A DNA stretch of 64,000 nt, taken from the NCBI RefSeq assembly GCF_009801115.1, contig NZ_VTOL01000001.1:186001-250000 (forward strand), read 5' to 3'. The notes below the pieces were generated by a model, which searched no databases, was not told where the DNA came from, and saw only the letters and a program-made list of their open reading frames with translations. Below, in pieces: positions 52,311 to 61,986 of this stretch; within the stretch, counting starts at the first letter, position 1; the number at the start of each line of letters is the position of its first letter. A program made the position numbers and the translations under genes. The DNA is from Dyadobacter sp. 3J3. GTDB lineage: Bacteria > Bacteroidota > Bacteroidia > Cytophagales > Spirosomataceae.

Positions 52311-52553
52311 CTATCCCACCTCAACCTGCGACTCGATTGCAACTTTGCCCGAACCGTTATCAATATACTTTTTAATTTCAAAGAGATTTTCCTGAAGTTT
52401 TCTTATTTTTCTTTCCCGGCTTTTGATATCTTCTTCATTCATATCTAGGTTAATTTTTTGCTCATGATACTTTATTTTAATATGGATCATTTGTGTGATC
52501 AGGTGAATCGCATCATTAGCCTCGAACTCGCCTTTTATCAATTGTATGGTCAT
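52311..52553 (-). CDS. Small hypothetical protein, paralogue of the neighbour at 51839
   Basis: An 80-residue helical protein, not recognised. It begins TIQLIKGEFEANDAIHLITQ and continues with IHIKIKYHEQKINLD, then a charged helix (KSRERKIRKLQENLFEIKKY). The first 65 residues match the pattern of the 97-residue protein downstream. No signal peptide. Small unknown proteins of this kind are common in Cytophagales. Confidence 0.6.
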   Translation of the reverse strand: MTIQLIKGEFEANDAIHLITQMIHIKIKYHEQKINLDMNEEDIKSRERKIRKLQENLFEIKKYIDNGSGKVAIESQVEVG

Positions 52554-52658
52554 TATTGCTAAGTATTTATTTTGAAAGATCTCTATGTTGATTGAATTAT
52601 TTACACATATGATTTATTAATTTTTTTCGTAAATATTTTCGAAAGCTCCGATTTTGAA

Positions 52659-54095
52659 CTATTGCCCCTGTCCCAAAGAGAAACCTTGTTTTCCATTAAA
52701 CGTGTATAGGTTTTCTGTTTTAATCACGTCAATATCTTCACGAAGGCAATTGTCCAACAGTCCGGCGATAAACGCTTTATTAGCGATGGAACCCGATTTT
52801 GACTGGAACCGGCATCGCCAGTGATCCGTACAAAAGGTTTCCTTAAATCCATTTGGCCATACCTTTATACCCCTGTTTGTAATCATTTTCAAATCAACCT
52901 CATTTCCATCCACGCGTTTTATGATTTCTGCGAGTTCATCAGGATTTGATCCGTCCCAGTGTACAAACAGATCCACCCCCACCAGTTCTTTATCCTGTTT
53001 AGGTTTCCGCTGATAGGTTGGGAGAACCAGTGCTGCATTATTGGCATAAGAAACTTCCTTTAACAAATCAGGTTTCTTTCCAAGGTTTGAAATAACTGCA
53101 TCAGCAAATTCCTTTGTACCGACTTTCACTTTACTGACTTTATCTTTGAAGATATCATAGGTATGCGTGCCATCCTCTATCGTTTTTAGCCAGGCATTTT
53201 GAACCCTTTCTGCCACCTTTGTTTGGCCGATATGATTCAACATCATCACGGCTCCCTGCAACAAACCAGACGGATTTGCCATATTCTGGCCAGCTCTTCT
53301 CGGTGCTGACCCGTGAATAGCCTCAAACATTGCGCATTCTTCTCCGATATTGGCCGAACCTGCCAAGCCGACGGAACCTGCTATTTGTGCTGCAACGTCA
53401 CTCAATACATCACCGTATAAATTGGGCATCACCAGTACGTCGAAGATTTCAGGCGTATCAGCCATTTTGGCCGCTCCAATATCGATGATCCAATGCTCAT
53501 TTTCTATTTCCGGGTACTCTTTTGCAATTTCGTCAAACACACGATGAAACAGGCCGTCTGTCTGTTTCATAATGTTGTCTTTGGTAAAACAGGTCACTTT
53601 CTTCCGACCTTGCTGCCTGGCATATTCAAATGCATACCGTACAATTTTCTCACAACCTGGGCGACTGATCAGTTTCAGACATTGAACTACCTCATCGGTT
53701 TGCTGATGCTCGATTCCTGCATATAGGTCTTCCTCATTTTCCCTTATAATCACGATATCCATATCAGGATGTTTTGTGCTTACATAGGGATGAAGGCTCG
53801 TGCAAGGCCTGACATTTGAATATAGACCCAGAAATTTACGCGTCGTAACGTTTAAGCTTTTGTACCCACCTCCTTGCGGCGTAGTGATGGGAGCTTTCAG
53901 AAAAATCTTGTTGCGCCTGATTATATCCCAGGATTCCGAACTAATACCGGCAGCGTTGCCCGCCAGATAAACCGACTCTCCAACCGTAATTTCTTCAATT
54001 TCAATTTCGGCACCTGCTGCCAAAATAATTTTCAAAGTGGCATCCATGATTTCCGGGCCAATTCCGTCTCCTTTTGCAACTGTTATTTTAGTCAT
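52659..54095 (-). CDS. icd: Isocitrate dehydrogenase (probably NADP-dependent)
   Basis: Oxidative decarboxylation of isocitrate to 2-oxoglutarate in the citric acid cycle. 478 residues using the Met at 54095 (MTKITVAKGDGIGPEIMDAT). Catalytic-site motifs: IIRENEEDLYAGIEHQQTDE, FTKDNIMKQTDGLF, and the metal and cofactor region MPNLYGDVLSDVAAQIAGSV with EAIHGSAPRRAGQNMANPSG. A C-terminal extension of about 140 residues (after KPDLLKEVSY) marks the longer subtype seen in Thermus and Rickettsia. NADP use is inferred from that subtype. A LysR regulator is divergent 89 bases away. Confidence 0.92.
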   Translation of the reverse strand: MTKITVAKGDGIGPEIMDATLKIILAAGAEIEIEEITVGESVYLAGNAAGISSESWDIIRRNKIFLKAPITTPQGGGYKSLNVTTRKFLGLYSNVRPCTSLHPYVSTKHPDMDIVIIRENEEDLYAGIEHQQTDEVVQCLKLISRPGCEKIVRYAFEYARQQGRKKVTCFTKDNIMKQTDGLFHRVFDEIAKEYPEIENEHWIIDIGAAKMADTPEIFDVLVMPNLYGDVLSDVAAQIAGSVGLAGSANIGEECAMFEAIHGSAPRRAGQNMANPSGLLQGAVMMLNHIGQTKVAERVQNAWLKTIEDGTHTYDIFKDKVSKVKVGTKEFADAVISNLGKKPDLLKEVSYANNAALVLPTYQRKPKQDKELVGVDLFVHWDGSNPDELAEIIKRVDGNEVDLKMITNRGIKVWPNGFKETFCTDHWRCRFQSKSGSIANKAFIAGLLDNCLREDIDVIKTENLYTFNGKQGFSLGQGQ

Positions 54096-54184
54096 TTCAA
54101 TTGGTTTGTTTATGACCACAAAACTATTGACCGTAAATCATAAATTTTCATTTATATTTACTATGCTTTACATAAAAATTATTT

Positions 54185-55111
54185 ATGCATTATACATTAA
54201 ACCAACTCCGGATTTTCCTGGCGGTTGTGAAGGCACAGAGTGTCACAAAAGCCTCCGAGGAATTGCATTTGACCCAACCTGCGGTTTCTATTCAGTTAAA
54301 AAATTTTGAGAACCAGTTTGACATCCCGTTGACAGAGGTCATAGGAAGGAAGATTTATATAACAGATTTTGGACATGAGATCGCGGAGGCGGCTGAAAGC
54401 ATTATTGAACAGGTACATGCCATTAACTATAAAACATTGGCTTACAAAGGCAAGTTGACCGGAAAACTAAAAATCTCGGTAGTTTCAACTGGAAAATACG
54501 TCATGCCATTTTTTCTTACGGATTTTTTGACAAAAAATGCAGGAATTGAGCTATTAATGGATGTTACCAACAAAAACAGGGTTTTGGAAAGCCTGGAAAA
54601 CAACGAGGTAGATTTTGCCCTTGTATCCATTTTACCTACCACAATCAATATTGAATGGCTGGATCTTTTACCCAACAGGCTCTATTTAGTAGGAAAACCC
54701 GGACTAAAACTGAAAAAAAATAAAGAAGTAAGCGAAATATTTAAAGACTTGCCTCTTATTTTTCGGGAAAAAGGTTCTGGTACACGCCAGGTTATGGAGG
54801 GTTTTATTGCCGAGCACAATATTTCTGTTTTAAAAAAAATGGAACTCACTTCAAATGAAGCTGTTAAACAAGCCATCCTGGCTGGTTTGGGCTACTCCAT
54901 TATGCCCGTAATAGGCATAAAAAACGAACTCAATAGCAATGAATTAGAAATCATAAATGTCCCGGGCCTTCCGATAAAAACGACCTGGAGCCTGATTTGG
55001 CTGAAAGAAAAAAAGCACTCGAAAGCTTCATTATCTTTTTTAGAATCAGTTGGTAAACAAAAATCAGGGATCATTGAACACAATTTCAAATGGTGTGAGC
55101 ATCCTTATTAA
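54185..55111 (+). CDS. LysR family transcriptional regulator (CbbR-like)
   Basis: A 308-residue regulator. The N-terminal helix-turn-helix reads LNQLRIFLAVVKAQSVTKAS and EELHLTQPAVSIQLKNFENQ; the two-lobed effector domain follows from about residue 90 (GKLKISVVSTGKYVMPFFLT). In spacing and in SVVSTGKY it resembles CbbR/CysL-type members. The divergent placement next to icd suggests control of isocitrate dehydrogenase, perhaps sensing a central metabolite. The AT-rich gap has the near-symmetric element ATAAA-N6-TTTAT, close to a LysR box. Confidence 0.9.
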   Translation: MHYTLNQLRIFLAVVKAQSVTKASEELHLTQPAVSIQLKNFENQFDIPLTEVIGRKIYITDFGHEIAEAAESIIEQVHAINYKTLAYKGKLTGKLKISVVSTGKYVMPFFLTDFLTKNAGIELLMDVTNKNRVLESLENNEVDFALVSILPTTINIEWLDLLPNRLYLVGKPGLKLKKNKEVSEIFKDLPLIFREKGSGTRQVMEGFIAEHNISVLKKMELTSNEAVKQAILAGLGYSIMPVIGIKNELNSNELEIINVPGLPIKTTWSLIWLKEKKHSKASLSFLESVGKQKSGIIEHNFKWCEHPY

Positions 55112-55131
55112 AAAAGACTTCAAAGCATCAG

Positions 55132-57003
55132 TCAGTACCAGTCATTAAACAGGAAAATTACAAATAGATACCATGACGATAAAGTCGCAAGTATCAGATA
55201 TGTTTTTAATACCTTACTGTTTAAATATTTCCATCGAAAGGTCAACAAACTTAATGTCAGCAGCGTAAAAATAGCGTAGAGAAATTTGCCGATAGACCAA
55301 ATCATAAAAATCCCTTTCGTAGATACCGCTTCCCTCATGTGGTCGAAAAGCTGGCTGATCGAAAGCAGGATTATGACCAGGCCTATGGTCGCTAGTGTGG
55401 GCGAAAGCCTGATCAACAACTGGTTGCATGGGAGTTTTTTCAGGATGAAAAGAAAAATATTTACTACGCCAAAAACTAGTGTGCTGATTAAAATGAGCCC
55501 GCTGAACGCAAAAAAAAGTATGGACGCCCAGGCCGCTAACGCGGTTGTTTTCTTAAAATACAGTGCTCCGTCCGTAATCACCGGGTTGTTGTCACTGTCC
55601 TTCAAAAATAAAATTTGAGGTTTAGCAGCATACTGATTTTTATATTTCAATCCCGTTTTGTCAACTGCTTGCCAGGTCATTGCACCACGACTTAGAATTT
55701 GCACACGCATTTCGTTTCCGGCCGGTTCAACATTGATGGTATTCGTCAGACTTTCGAAAAATCCGGTATACATTTGGCTTGGATTGCTTAGCCGGTAATA
55801 ACCCAGGTAGGGCTTTACAACCACAGTATTCAAAGGATACCTTAAAGTCGCATCCGGCTTATGAATATTCCTGAGAACAAACTCACTGATTAGTTGATCG
55901 GCAAATTGATAAAATGCCTCATTGTGCGTGTTTAGAGCAAATGCGTATCCTAATCCAAGGTGCCGGTTGTATAAAAAAGCTGACAAAAATCCACCGATTG
56001 CGCCTCGATGTCCCCTGAATATGTGACCGCCCAACTCGTTTGCCTCATTGCCATAGGCATACGTATTTTTAAGGCCACCCCCGGCCGAAAGATAGCTATG
56101 CGGTGTTTCAGTTGCTTCCAGAATATCCTTCGAAAGAAATTGTCCCGATGGTGTTTTCCAGTCGTTTAAATAATTTTTCAATACATGAGCAAAATCCTGT
56201 GCGCTGACATTTAAGGAGCTGTAACCAGCATTGAAAGCGGGTTGATGTGGTACCAGCTGAAAATTCCCTTGCTTCCAGACATAACCTTTGCTGTATCGGC
56301 CGGAACCGTCATCCGTCAGATCGACATTTGCATAAGGCATCCCCAAAGGCTTGAATACGCGTTCCTGCAAATATTTCGGGGTCGGTTGGCCTGATACTTT
56401 CCCGGTGATATAATCCAGAATGGCATAGTTCACACTAGAATAGGAATGTCTCTCACCGGGTTTCCATTTGGATGTCATACAATCTTCAAACACCTTAACA
56501 GACTCGATTTTTGTATATGGATGGCCCGTGAAATTGTATTCCTGAAAAGGCGATTTGTCGCTAAATCCGGTGGTATGCTCCATTAATTCTTCAATGGTAA
56601 CAGGATTCGTTGTTTCCCATTGATTCTCAAATGGAATTTCCGGCGCTATATCTTTCAGTTTCGCGTTGACTTTCAGCTTTCCGTCTTTTACTAAATTCAT
56701 AATCCCAAGTGCGACAAACAGTTTTGTGATTGAAGCGCCGCGAAATAGATGCTTTTCTGTAACCGGGGTTTTCTTATCAATATCTGTATAACCGATTCCA
56801 CCCGAAAACAGGATTGAATCCCTATTGACGATTGTCATCATCATGCCTGCAATATGCTGCCTCTGCATTTCAGTTTCTAATCTTGCTTTTAAATCACTCA
56901 ATGTGGTTGGGACAGATTCTTCTGCAGAAGCCGGTTCTACACGCAGAATTGTAATCAGGAAAATTGCTAAGGTGCAGGAAAACAAAGTAGTTCTAAGAGC
57001 CAT
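55132..57003 (-). CDS. Serine hydrolase (beta-lactamase/class C fold) with C-terminal membrane segments
   Basis: Exported 623-residue penicillin-binding-protein-like hydrolase. Signal peptide LFSCTLAIFLITILRVEPAS; active-site S91-I-T-K94 (RGASITKLF); the second motif reads HSYSSVNYAILDY, slightly unlike the usual Y-S-N; third motif FRGHRGAIGGFLSA. A long C-terminal part (about 475-623) carries four hydrophobic segments, the last KTYLILATLSSWYLFVIFLF, so the enzyme is membrane-attached. Function may be peptide or ester hydrolysis at the envelope. An AraC-type regulator gene lies upstream on the same strand. Confidence 0.87.
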   Translation of the reverse strand: MALRTTLFSCTLAIFLITILRVEPASAEESVPTTLSDLKARLETEMQRQHIAGMMMTIVNRDSILFSGGIGYTDIDKKTPVTEKHLFRGASITKLFVALGIMNLVKDGKLKVNAKLKDIAPEIPFENQWETTNPVTIEELMEHTTGFSDKSPFQEYNFTGHPYTKIESVKVFEDCMTSKWKPGERHSYSSVNYAILDYITGKVSGQPTPKYLQERVFKPLGMPYANVDLTDDGSGRYSKGYVWKQGNFQLVPHQPAFNAGYSSLNVSAQDFAHVLKNYLNDWKTPSGQFLSKDILEATETPHSYLSAGGGLKNTYAYGNEANELGGHIFRGHRGAIGGFLSAFLYNRHLGLGYAFALNTHNEAFYQFADQLISEFVLRNIHKPDATLRYPLNTVVVKPYLGYYRLSNPSQMYTGFFESLTNTINVEPAGNEMRVQILSRGAMTWQAVDKTGLKYKNQYAAKPQILFLKDSDNNPVITDGALYFKKTTALAAWASILFFAFSGLILISTLVFGVVNIFLFILKKLPCNQLLIRLSPTLATIGLVIILLSISQLFDHMREAVSTKGIFMIWSIGKFLYAIFTLLTLSLLTFRWKYLNSKVLKTYLILATLSSWYLFVIFLFNDWY

Positions 57004-57188
57004 TTTATCGGGATATTAATTTGAAAAAATTATAGCCCGAAATTGGATAAAAACAGCCCTATGTGTGTTCGGATGTATCCAAACGAACAAGTTTCAGCTA
57101 TTGGAAAAAGAAAAATAGTCTTGGAGATATAAAATATTCTGGTTAATTATCTGATTTTCAGCATTTAATTAAAAGACAAACAAAATAT

Positions 57189-58307
57189 TTATTTTCTTCC
57201 CGTCAATGCAAATTCACTTGGCGAAAGGCCCGTTGATTTTTTGAAAGCAGTATTGAACGTGGTTTTGGAATTGAAACCGGCCTCGTAAGCGATTCCGAGT
57301 ATATTCAGCGTTTCGTATTTTTCAGAGTGCAGCAGACGTTTGGCTTCTTCAATCCGATGTCTGTTTACAAACGAAAAGAAATTTTCTCCATAGACATCGT
57401 TGATCAGAAAAGATAATTCATGAATGGATACGCCCATTTGTTGCGCGAGGACCGGCAAACTAAGCTCGTTGTTGAGATATACCTTTTCCAGTTGCATGAG
57501 ATTTTCCAGCTTTTCTTTCAGAACCACCGTCTGGCTTTCTGTCAGCCTTTTTTGCTTTTCAGTTTTGTGAGGTGTCGTGGAAGAAATGACGATGTCAAGC
57601 TCCTGCAAGTCTACTTTTGTAAAAGGATAAATTTCGCTTTGTTTCAAAGCGAAATAGGCCAGAAAATAAACGCTGAGCAGGTAAAGAAACGGTGTGAAGC
57701 CGAACAGAACTGTGAAGTTGAAGAGTGCAAGGTTGAGCCAGATTAAAACCACCGCCGCCAAAACCCATAAGAAATATTTCAGCCAGGAGAGGTCAATTTC
57801 AGTCGTAAAACTCGTAACCTGTCTGATATTTTGTTCGTGCCGACGTAATTTCAGAAAAGATAAACACCAATAAATCACCGTTTGTGCGGGGAGCGAAATT
57901 TTGAAAAAAGTAAGTACAATACCAGCAATATATTCATTTGGGAATTTGAAATTTTCTCCGGTCAATATGTTCGGCATTAGTAAAATTAGAGCCGCAAAGA
58001 AAAGAGCAAAATGCAGGTATACTGCTTTATCTTTTTTATTGGCTGATGTAAAGGATGAAACACTCAAATACAAAGTCGGTGCGGATAAAAACCGACTCGC
58101 TTCAATCAAACTGAGCGCTACATGGCGATTTTTGACAAGACGAAGATTGTGCAGGAAAATTTCCAGCATTGCACACGCAAAGGAAAAGACAAAAACACCA
58201 AGCCAGCGGTTCGCCTTTACATTGATATTCTTTGGATTTGTAAAAAGCAAAAATGAAAGCAAAAAAGCTGCGCCGGTCGTAAGGCCAATGAAAAGTGGAT
58301 CAGACAT
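57189..58307 (-). CDS. AraC family regulator with seven-helix membrane sensor domain
   Basis: A 372-residue protein: an N-terminal membrane part with about seven hydrophobic segments (residues 1-220; for example GFTPFLYLLSVYFLAYFALK) and a C-terminal AraC/XylS DNA-binding domain (about 270-370; LPVLAQQMGVSIHELSFLIN, GIAYEAGFNSKTTFNTAFKK and GLSPSEFA). Such membrane-tethered AraC regulators are typical of Bacteroidota. It is 185 bases upstream of the serine hydrolase gene and a likely controller of it. Confidence 0.9.
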   Translation of the reverse strand: MSDPLFIGLTTGAAFLLSFLLFTNPKNINVKANRWLGVFVFSFACAMLEIFLHNLRLVKNRHVALSLIEASRFLSAPTLYLSVSSFTSANKKDKAVYLHFALFFAALILLMPNILTGENFKFPNEYIAGIVLTFFKISLPAQTVIYWCLSFLKLRRHEQNIRQVTSFTTEIDLSWLKYFLWVLAAVVLIWLNLALFNFTVLFGFTPFLYLLSVYFLAYFALKQSEIYPFTKVDLQELDIVISSTTPHKTEKQKRLTESQTVVLKEKLENLMQLEKVYLNNELSLPVLAQQMGVSIHELSFLINDVYGENFFSFVNRHRIEEAKRLLHSEKYETLNILGIAYEAGFNSKTTFNTAFKKSTGLSPSEFALTGRK

Positions 58308-58599
58308 GTTTTTATTTTAAAGAGCTGACTTCCATCATTTATTGAGTTGGTGCTCGAAGTTATTACGAATCTTTACCTCCTCCACTCTGACATCAGGCGT
58401 GAGTAGGAAACCTGTTGAATTTGTAGAGTTCCCCAAGAGAGGTATTGAAATAATTCCTGGCATGACTTCTGGTAATTTCGATTTGCGAAGAAGGACCTGA
58501 GAAGACCTGTAAAAAATTAAGTGAAGCAAAAATATATTCAAAAATCACCCCGATAAAAATTGATAAACCTGGAAATTTCCAGTGATTACCTATCAGACT
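58308..58599. other. Non-coding stretch, no gene recognised
   Basis: Between the AraC gene and the esterase terminator there are open frames of about 65 codons on the minus strand (58335-58541 and 58393-58602), neither of which shows any motif or codon pattern I can support. It may hold the araC promoter. Confidence 0.35.
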
Positions 58600-58641
58600 C
58601 AATAAAAAACAGGCTGGTCGGTTTCAGAAAAACCAACCAGC
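58600..58641 (-). terminator. Intrinsic terminator of the carboxylesterase gene
   Basis: Stem GCTGGTCGGTTT / AAACCAACCAGC (one mismatch, 58613-58641); read on the minus strand it is followed by CTGTTTTTTATT. It begins 12 bases after the stop. Confidence 0.8.
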
Positions 58642-58652
58642 TTTAAAAGCCA

Positions 58653-60296
58653 CTACTCTTTTGTTAAAAATGAATTCATGAGCAGATATCTTCCGCGATG
58701 TTTTTCCGTTTCCAGTCTTGTTTTTAAATCGATGTGCATGTAATGCGCATTTTCTCCTGTTCCTAATGGCTTCCACTCAGGCAATCCTGTGCCATTTGGA
58801 TTTCCTGTTTTCACAAAGTTGGCAAAGTAATTCTGCATAATTTCCGACACTTTATGATCTTCCGGCGTCCAGTCATATACTTTATTAAGCGAAAGATTAC
58901 CCATCGCATATTCAATTTCTGAGGAGTGCACGGCTCCCTGCGGAATTGTTATTTTTGATGGAGCCGCATCCTTAGATTTGGTAATTCCACCTGCTAATCC
59001 GGGTGCAGCATTGCCCATTTCCTTTGTCATTGCAGGGCGTGGATGGGCGTAATAATAACGGTATACAGGTTTTCCGCCTCCGGTTTTGCTCTGGACATCC
59101 GCCCATTTCCAGGTTCCGAATCCAATGAAGCGATCACCGGCAAGATCCGTGGCTACTTGTTCAACTTCTGCATCCGTGGTAACTGCATATTGCTTTAAAA
59201 CCTGATCGGCCTTTTCTCCATATAGCTTTTGTACTGTTTTGGTATAATTATCAACAGTCGGCGATTCTTTACCCAAAATAGCTTTGTAATTCATTTCCTC
59301 AGAATTCCATCCGACCAGGAGCGGTACCTGGGCTTGTTCACCATTCAGGTATGTTTCCATAGGTGGTTTTGAAAAGAAATATCCGTCAACCGTAGCCATG
59401 AATCTTGGAACTCCAGGCTTATCAGTAAAACCAAGCAATTTCTCCGCAGGGATAGCTCTTAATTCGGTCAGTGACTTCGCACCAACATGTTCTGCAAATT
59501 TCGCTCCCGTCTGTTCCGCCTCCATAAGTGGAACCGGAGGCAATGTACCCAATACAGAACCGCTTTCACCAATAGCAGCTGCAAAAAGATTTTTTGACAA
59601 AGGTGATGCCATCAGCGCACTTACAGAAAGCGACCCCGCGGATTCTCCCGCAATTGTCACCCGGCCCGGATCTCCTCCGAAAGCAGCAATATTCTGTTGC
59701 ACCCATTTAAGTGCTGCTGCCTGATCAAGATAACCATAGTTGCCCGATGCGTGATGCGAAGATTCTTTTGTTAAATCAGCAGAAGCCATATAACCGAACA
59801 CACCCAAACGGTAATTGACGGTTAAACTCACCATACCCTTTTTAGCCATACTTTCGCCATCATAACGACCTTCCGAACCATCACCGGCGATGAAACCACC
59901 TCCGTAAAAATACACCAGTACCGGTAATTTTTCATTTGCAGATGAAGCCGGTGTCCATACATTAAGGTACAAACAATCTTCACTCATACCATCCGAACGA
60001 AAACCCATATCTCCAAAAACAGCATTTTGCATTGCACGCGGACCAAACTTTTCTGCTTTACGGACATCCTTCCAGTTCTTTACCGGCATCGGTTCTTTCC
60101 AACGCAGCTCTCCTATCGGCGGCTGTGCAAAAGGAATTCCTTTGAAAGCACGAATTCCTGACGGCTCTGTTACTCCCTCCAAAATGCCGTTGACTGTTTT
60201 GGCTTGCGGAGTATTGGTGGACTTTTTGGACTGAGCAGTAGCCAGTTGTACAATCTGCATAGTCATGAAGACTGTTATAAATAATATTTTCATCAA
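58653..60296 (-). CDS. Type-B carboxylesterase/lipase family protein
   Basis: Exported alpha/beta-hydrolase of 547 residues (signal MMKILFITVFMTMQIVQLAT, then AQS). Family landmarks: FKGIPFAQPPIGELRWKEP, oxyanion hole YFYGGGFIAGDG, nucleophile elbow TIAGESAGS with Ser219, and the catalytic His region GAVHSSEIEYAMGN. EDCLYLNVWTPAS is also characteristic. It hydrolyses carboxylic esters; the natural substrate is not evident from the neighbours. Confidence 0.93.
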   Translation of the reverse strand: MMKILFITVFMTMQIVQLATAQSKKSTNTPQAKTVNGILEGVTEPSGIRAFKGIPFAQPPIGELRWKEPMPVKNWKDVRKAEKFGPRAMQNAVFGDMGFRSDGMSEDCLYLNVWTPASSANEKLPVLVYFYGGGFIAGDGSEGRYDGESMAKKGMVSLTVNYRLGVFGYMASADLTKESSHHASGNYGYLDQAAALKWVQQNIAAFGGDPGRVTIAGESAGSLSVSALMASPLSKNLFAAAIGESGSVLGTLPPVPLMEAEQTGAKFAEHVGAKSLTELRAIPAEKLLGFTDKPGVPRFMATVDGYFFSKPPMETYLNGEQAQVPLLVGWNSEEMNYKAILGKESPTVDNYTKTVQKLYGEKADQVLKQYAVTTDAEVEQVATDLAGDRFIGFGTWKWADVQSKTGGGKPVYRYYYAHPRPAMTKEMGNAAPGLAGGITKSKDAAPSKITIPQGAVHSSEIEYAMGNLSLNKVYDWTPEDHKVSEIMQNYFANFVKTGNPNGTGLPEWKPLGTGENAHYMHIDLKTRLETEKHRGRYLLMNSFLTKE

Positions 60297-60779
60297 TTGG
60301 ATTTTAAGATAAAAGATGAAAATATAAGTTATCTCCTCACGAAATGAAAGGTTTAATCCTATATTATATTAGGGTTAATACTTAAACTCAACAAATGCAT
60401 AATTCAACGATGTTTATGATTCAACTTAATTTGTTACCTGATGACATAAATAAATTGCAGGGCAATTCATTGTCATTAAAAGAATTTAGTATTTTGAGAT
60501 AAATAGTTATAAACGAGTTATATATAAAACTAATTTAATGGGATGTAATGTCTAATTTTGGCTTCATTATATTATTTAACGGTATGGCACAAAATGTCAA
60601 TTCTCACTTTTGCAATTTTTGAAGCCCCAAAAATGGAACCTATACATATATACGCTATAAGAAGCTTCGGTGTTCATTATCTTCAATACACTAGCCTGAG
60701 ATTATTTCAATGGTACGGAGCTGCATTATAGGCAAACAGTAGAATGATGGTCAGATATTCTATGGCTGTCGCAATAACC
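60297..60779. other. Non-coding stretch, mostly AT-rich
   Basis: Holds the presumed promoter of the esterase gene and, towards 60780, DNA that may be the decayed end of the ppk gene. I see no other protein-like frame or repeat. Confidence 0.35.
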
Positions 60780-61645
60780 ATTGGGCAGGTTCGTCCTGGC
60801 ATTTTGAGCATATTGCCCGGACCATCCATCCCACACCCTGCCCCATCAAAAATCACCCTGCAGTCATATTCAAAGCGGAAAATTCTGGAGTGTTAGACAC
60901 TTCTATCATGGAATTTCTATATTACAGAAACGAGCTCACTGACCATAACTTCCTATGATATTTGTACGTGCCATCACTTATCCACAAGTATGCACTCAAC
61001 ATAACTTTAATTATATAACAAAGGAAATTCACATTAATGAACATCAACATTAATAGCTCTTTGTAGATAATGCTTTATTTATATCTTCTTACTGATTCTT
61101 ACCTCTTTTTGTCTGGTATTTCGGAGAAGTGAACCACCTAATTCAGTGGTACCGTATTTCCTGGTCATTTCTCCATGTTATTTCATAACAGGTTATTTCT
61201 GTGCGCCGCTTACTCCAGAGTGGTATACATTGCCGCTCCCCGCTCTAACAGAACAGGTTTTAAAAGTCCTGCAACATGGCAGTAAAAGTAATCCGTAATC
61301 TGATCATCGAGCATTGGTGGAGTATGATCGTGATAGTAAAAAATGTACACCGTACTGCGTCAATTCCGGGATAACTGACTCTATTAAAATCTTTCTGAAT
61401 TGATTCAGCTGATTGTAATTAATTTTTGCGGCCTTATCATAGATACTATTTTTGCCTCGCTGTTGCCTTGCAAGCAAAATGGGTAAACGAACGCGGTAAA
61501 ATTCATCAAGATTTGAGGAAAATATTAATAAAAACTTTATTCTTTCCAAAACCGGCACAATATCCCTGCCTGCTTCAATCAACACTCTTTCATTAAAGGA
61601 AAGCCAGCTCAGATTACGGTCAAAATAAGAGTATTTGGTCATCAT
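60780..61645 (-). pseudogene. ppk1: Polyphosphate kinase 1 pseudogene, N- and C-terminal remnants
   Basis: From 61645 the minus strand encodes the PPK1 N-terminal domain (YFDRNLSWLSFNERVLIEAG, then RIKFLLIFSSNLDEFYRVRL). At a run of six T (CATTTTTTAC, about 61336-61345) the frame slips by one; removing one T restores GVHFYYHDHTPPMLDDQITD, then YFYCHVAGLLKPVLL, up to a stop at 61210. Further on, NIEI, HSRIFRF (CAC codon at 60892) and, after a one-base shift, GWMVRA (60817-60828) match the C-terminal HSRIFYF ... SADWMVRNL part, at the expected 21-codon spacing. About 1.1 kb of the usual 2.1-kb gene is gone. Clearly inactive. Confidence 0.82.
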
Positions 61646-61986
61646 GTTGATAAATCAGACATTGTGTAAGGATCATTACTTTCAAAATTTATAGTGCCGT
61701 TTCACAGGAACAATTAAAAATGTGCCACCTAAATCTAATACGTTGGCTTTCCCAAGCTGGGAATAACTTTACCTGATTGCTATGTATCTAAAACGGAGAA
61801 GATATTTTAAAGACATAAGTAGATATACCTACAGACAAAATGAACGAATTGGAATACACGTAAATTTGTATTAAAAATTAAATGAACCAAATTATTATTA
61901 AATGTCGTTTAGCATTTCAACCTTTAATTTTAAAATCATTTTACTTTGATTGATATTACTCGGGATGGGATAAACTCTAAGTAACG
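61646..61986. other. Non-coding stretch between the beta-helix gene and the ppk remnant
   Basis: About 340 bases of AT-rich DNA with no readable remnant or hairpin of note; presumably the old ppk promoter region. Confidence 0.35.

Noticed and set aside
58335-58541. 68-codon minus-strand frame downstream of the esterase gene
   Set aside because: No motif, no neighbour logic, and an equally long frame overlaps it; treated as non-coding.
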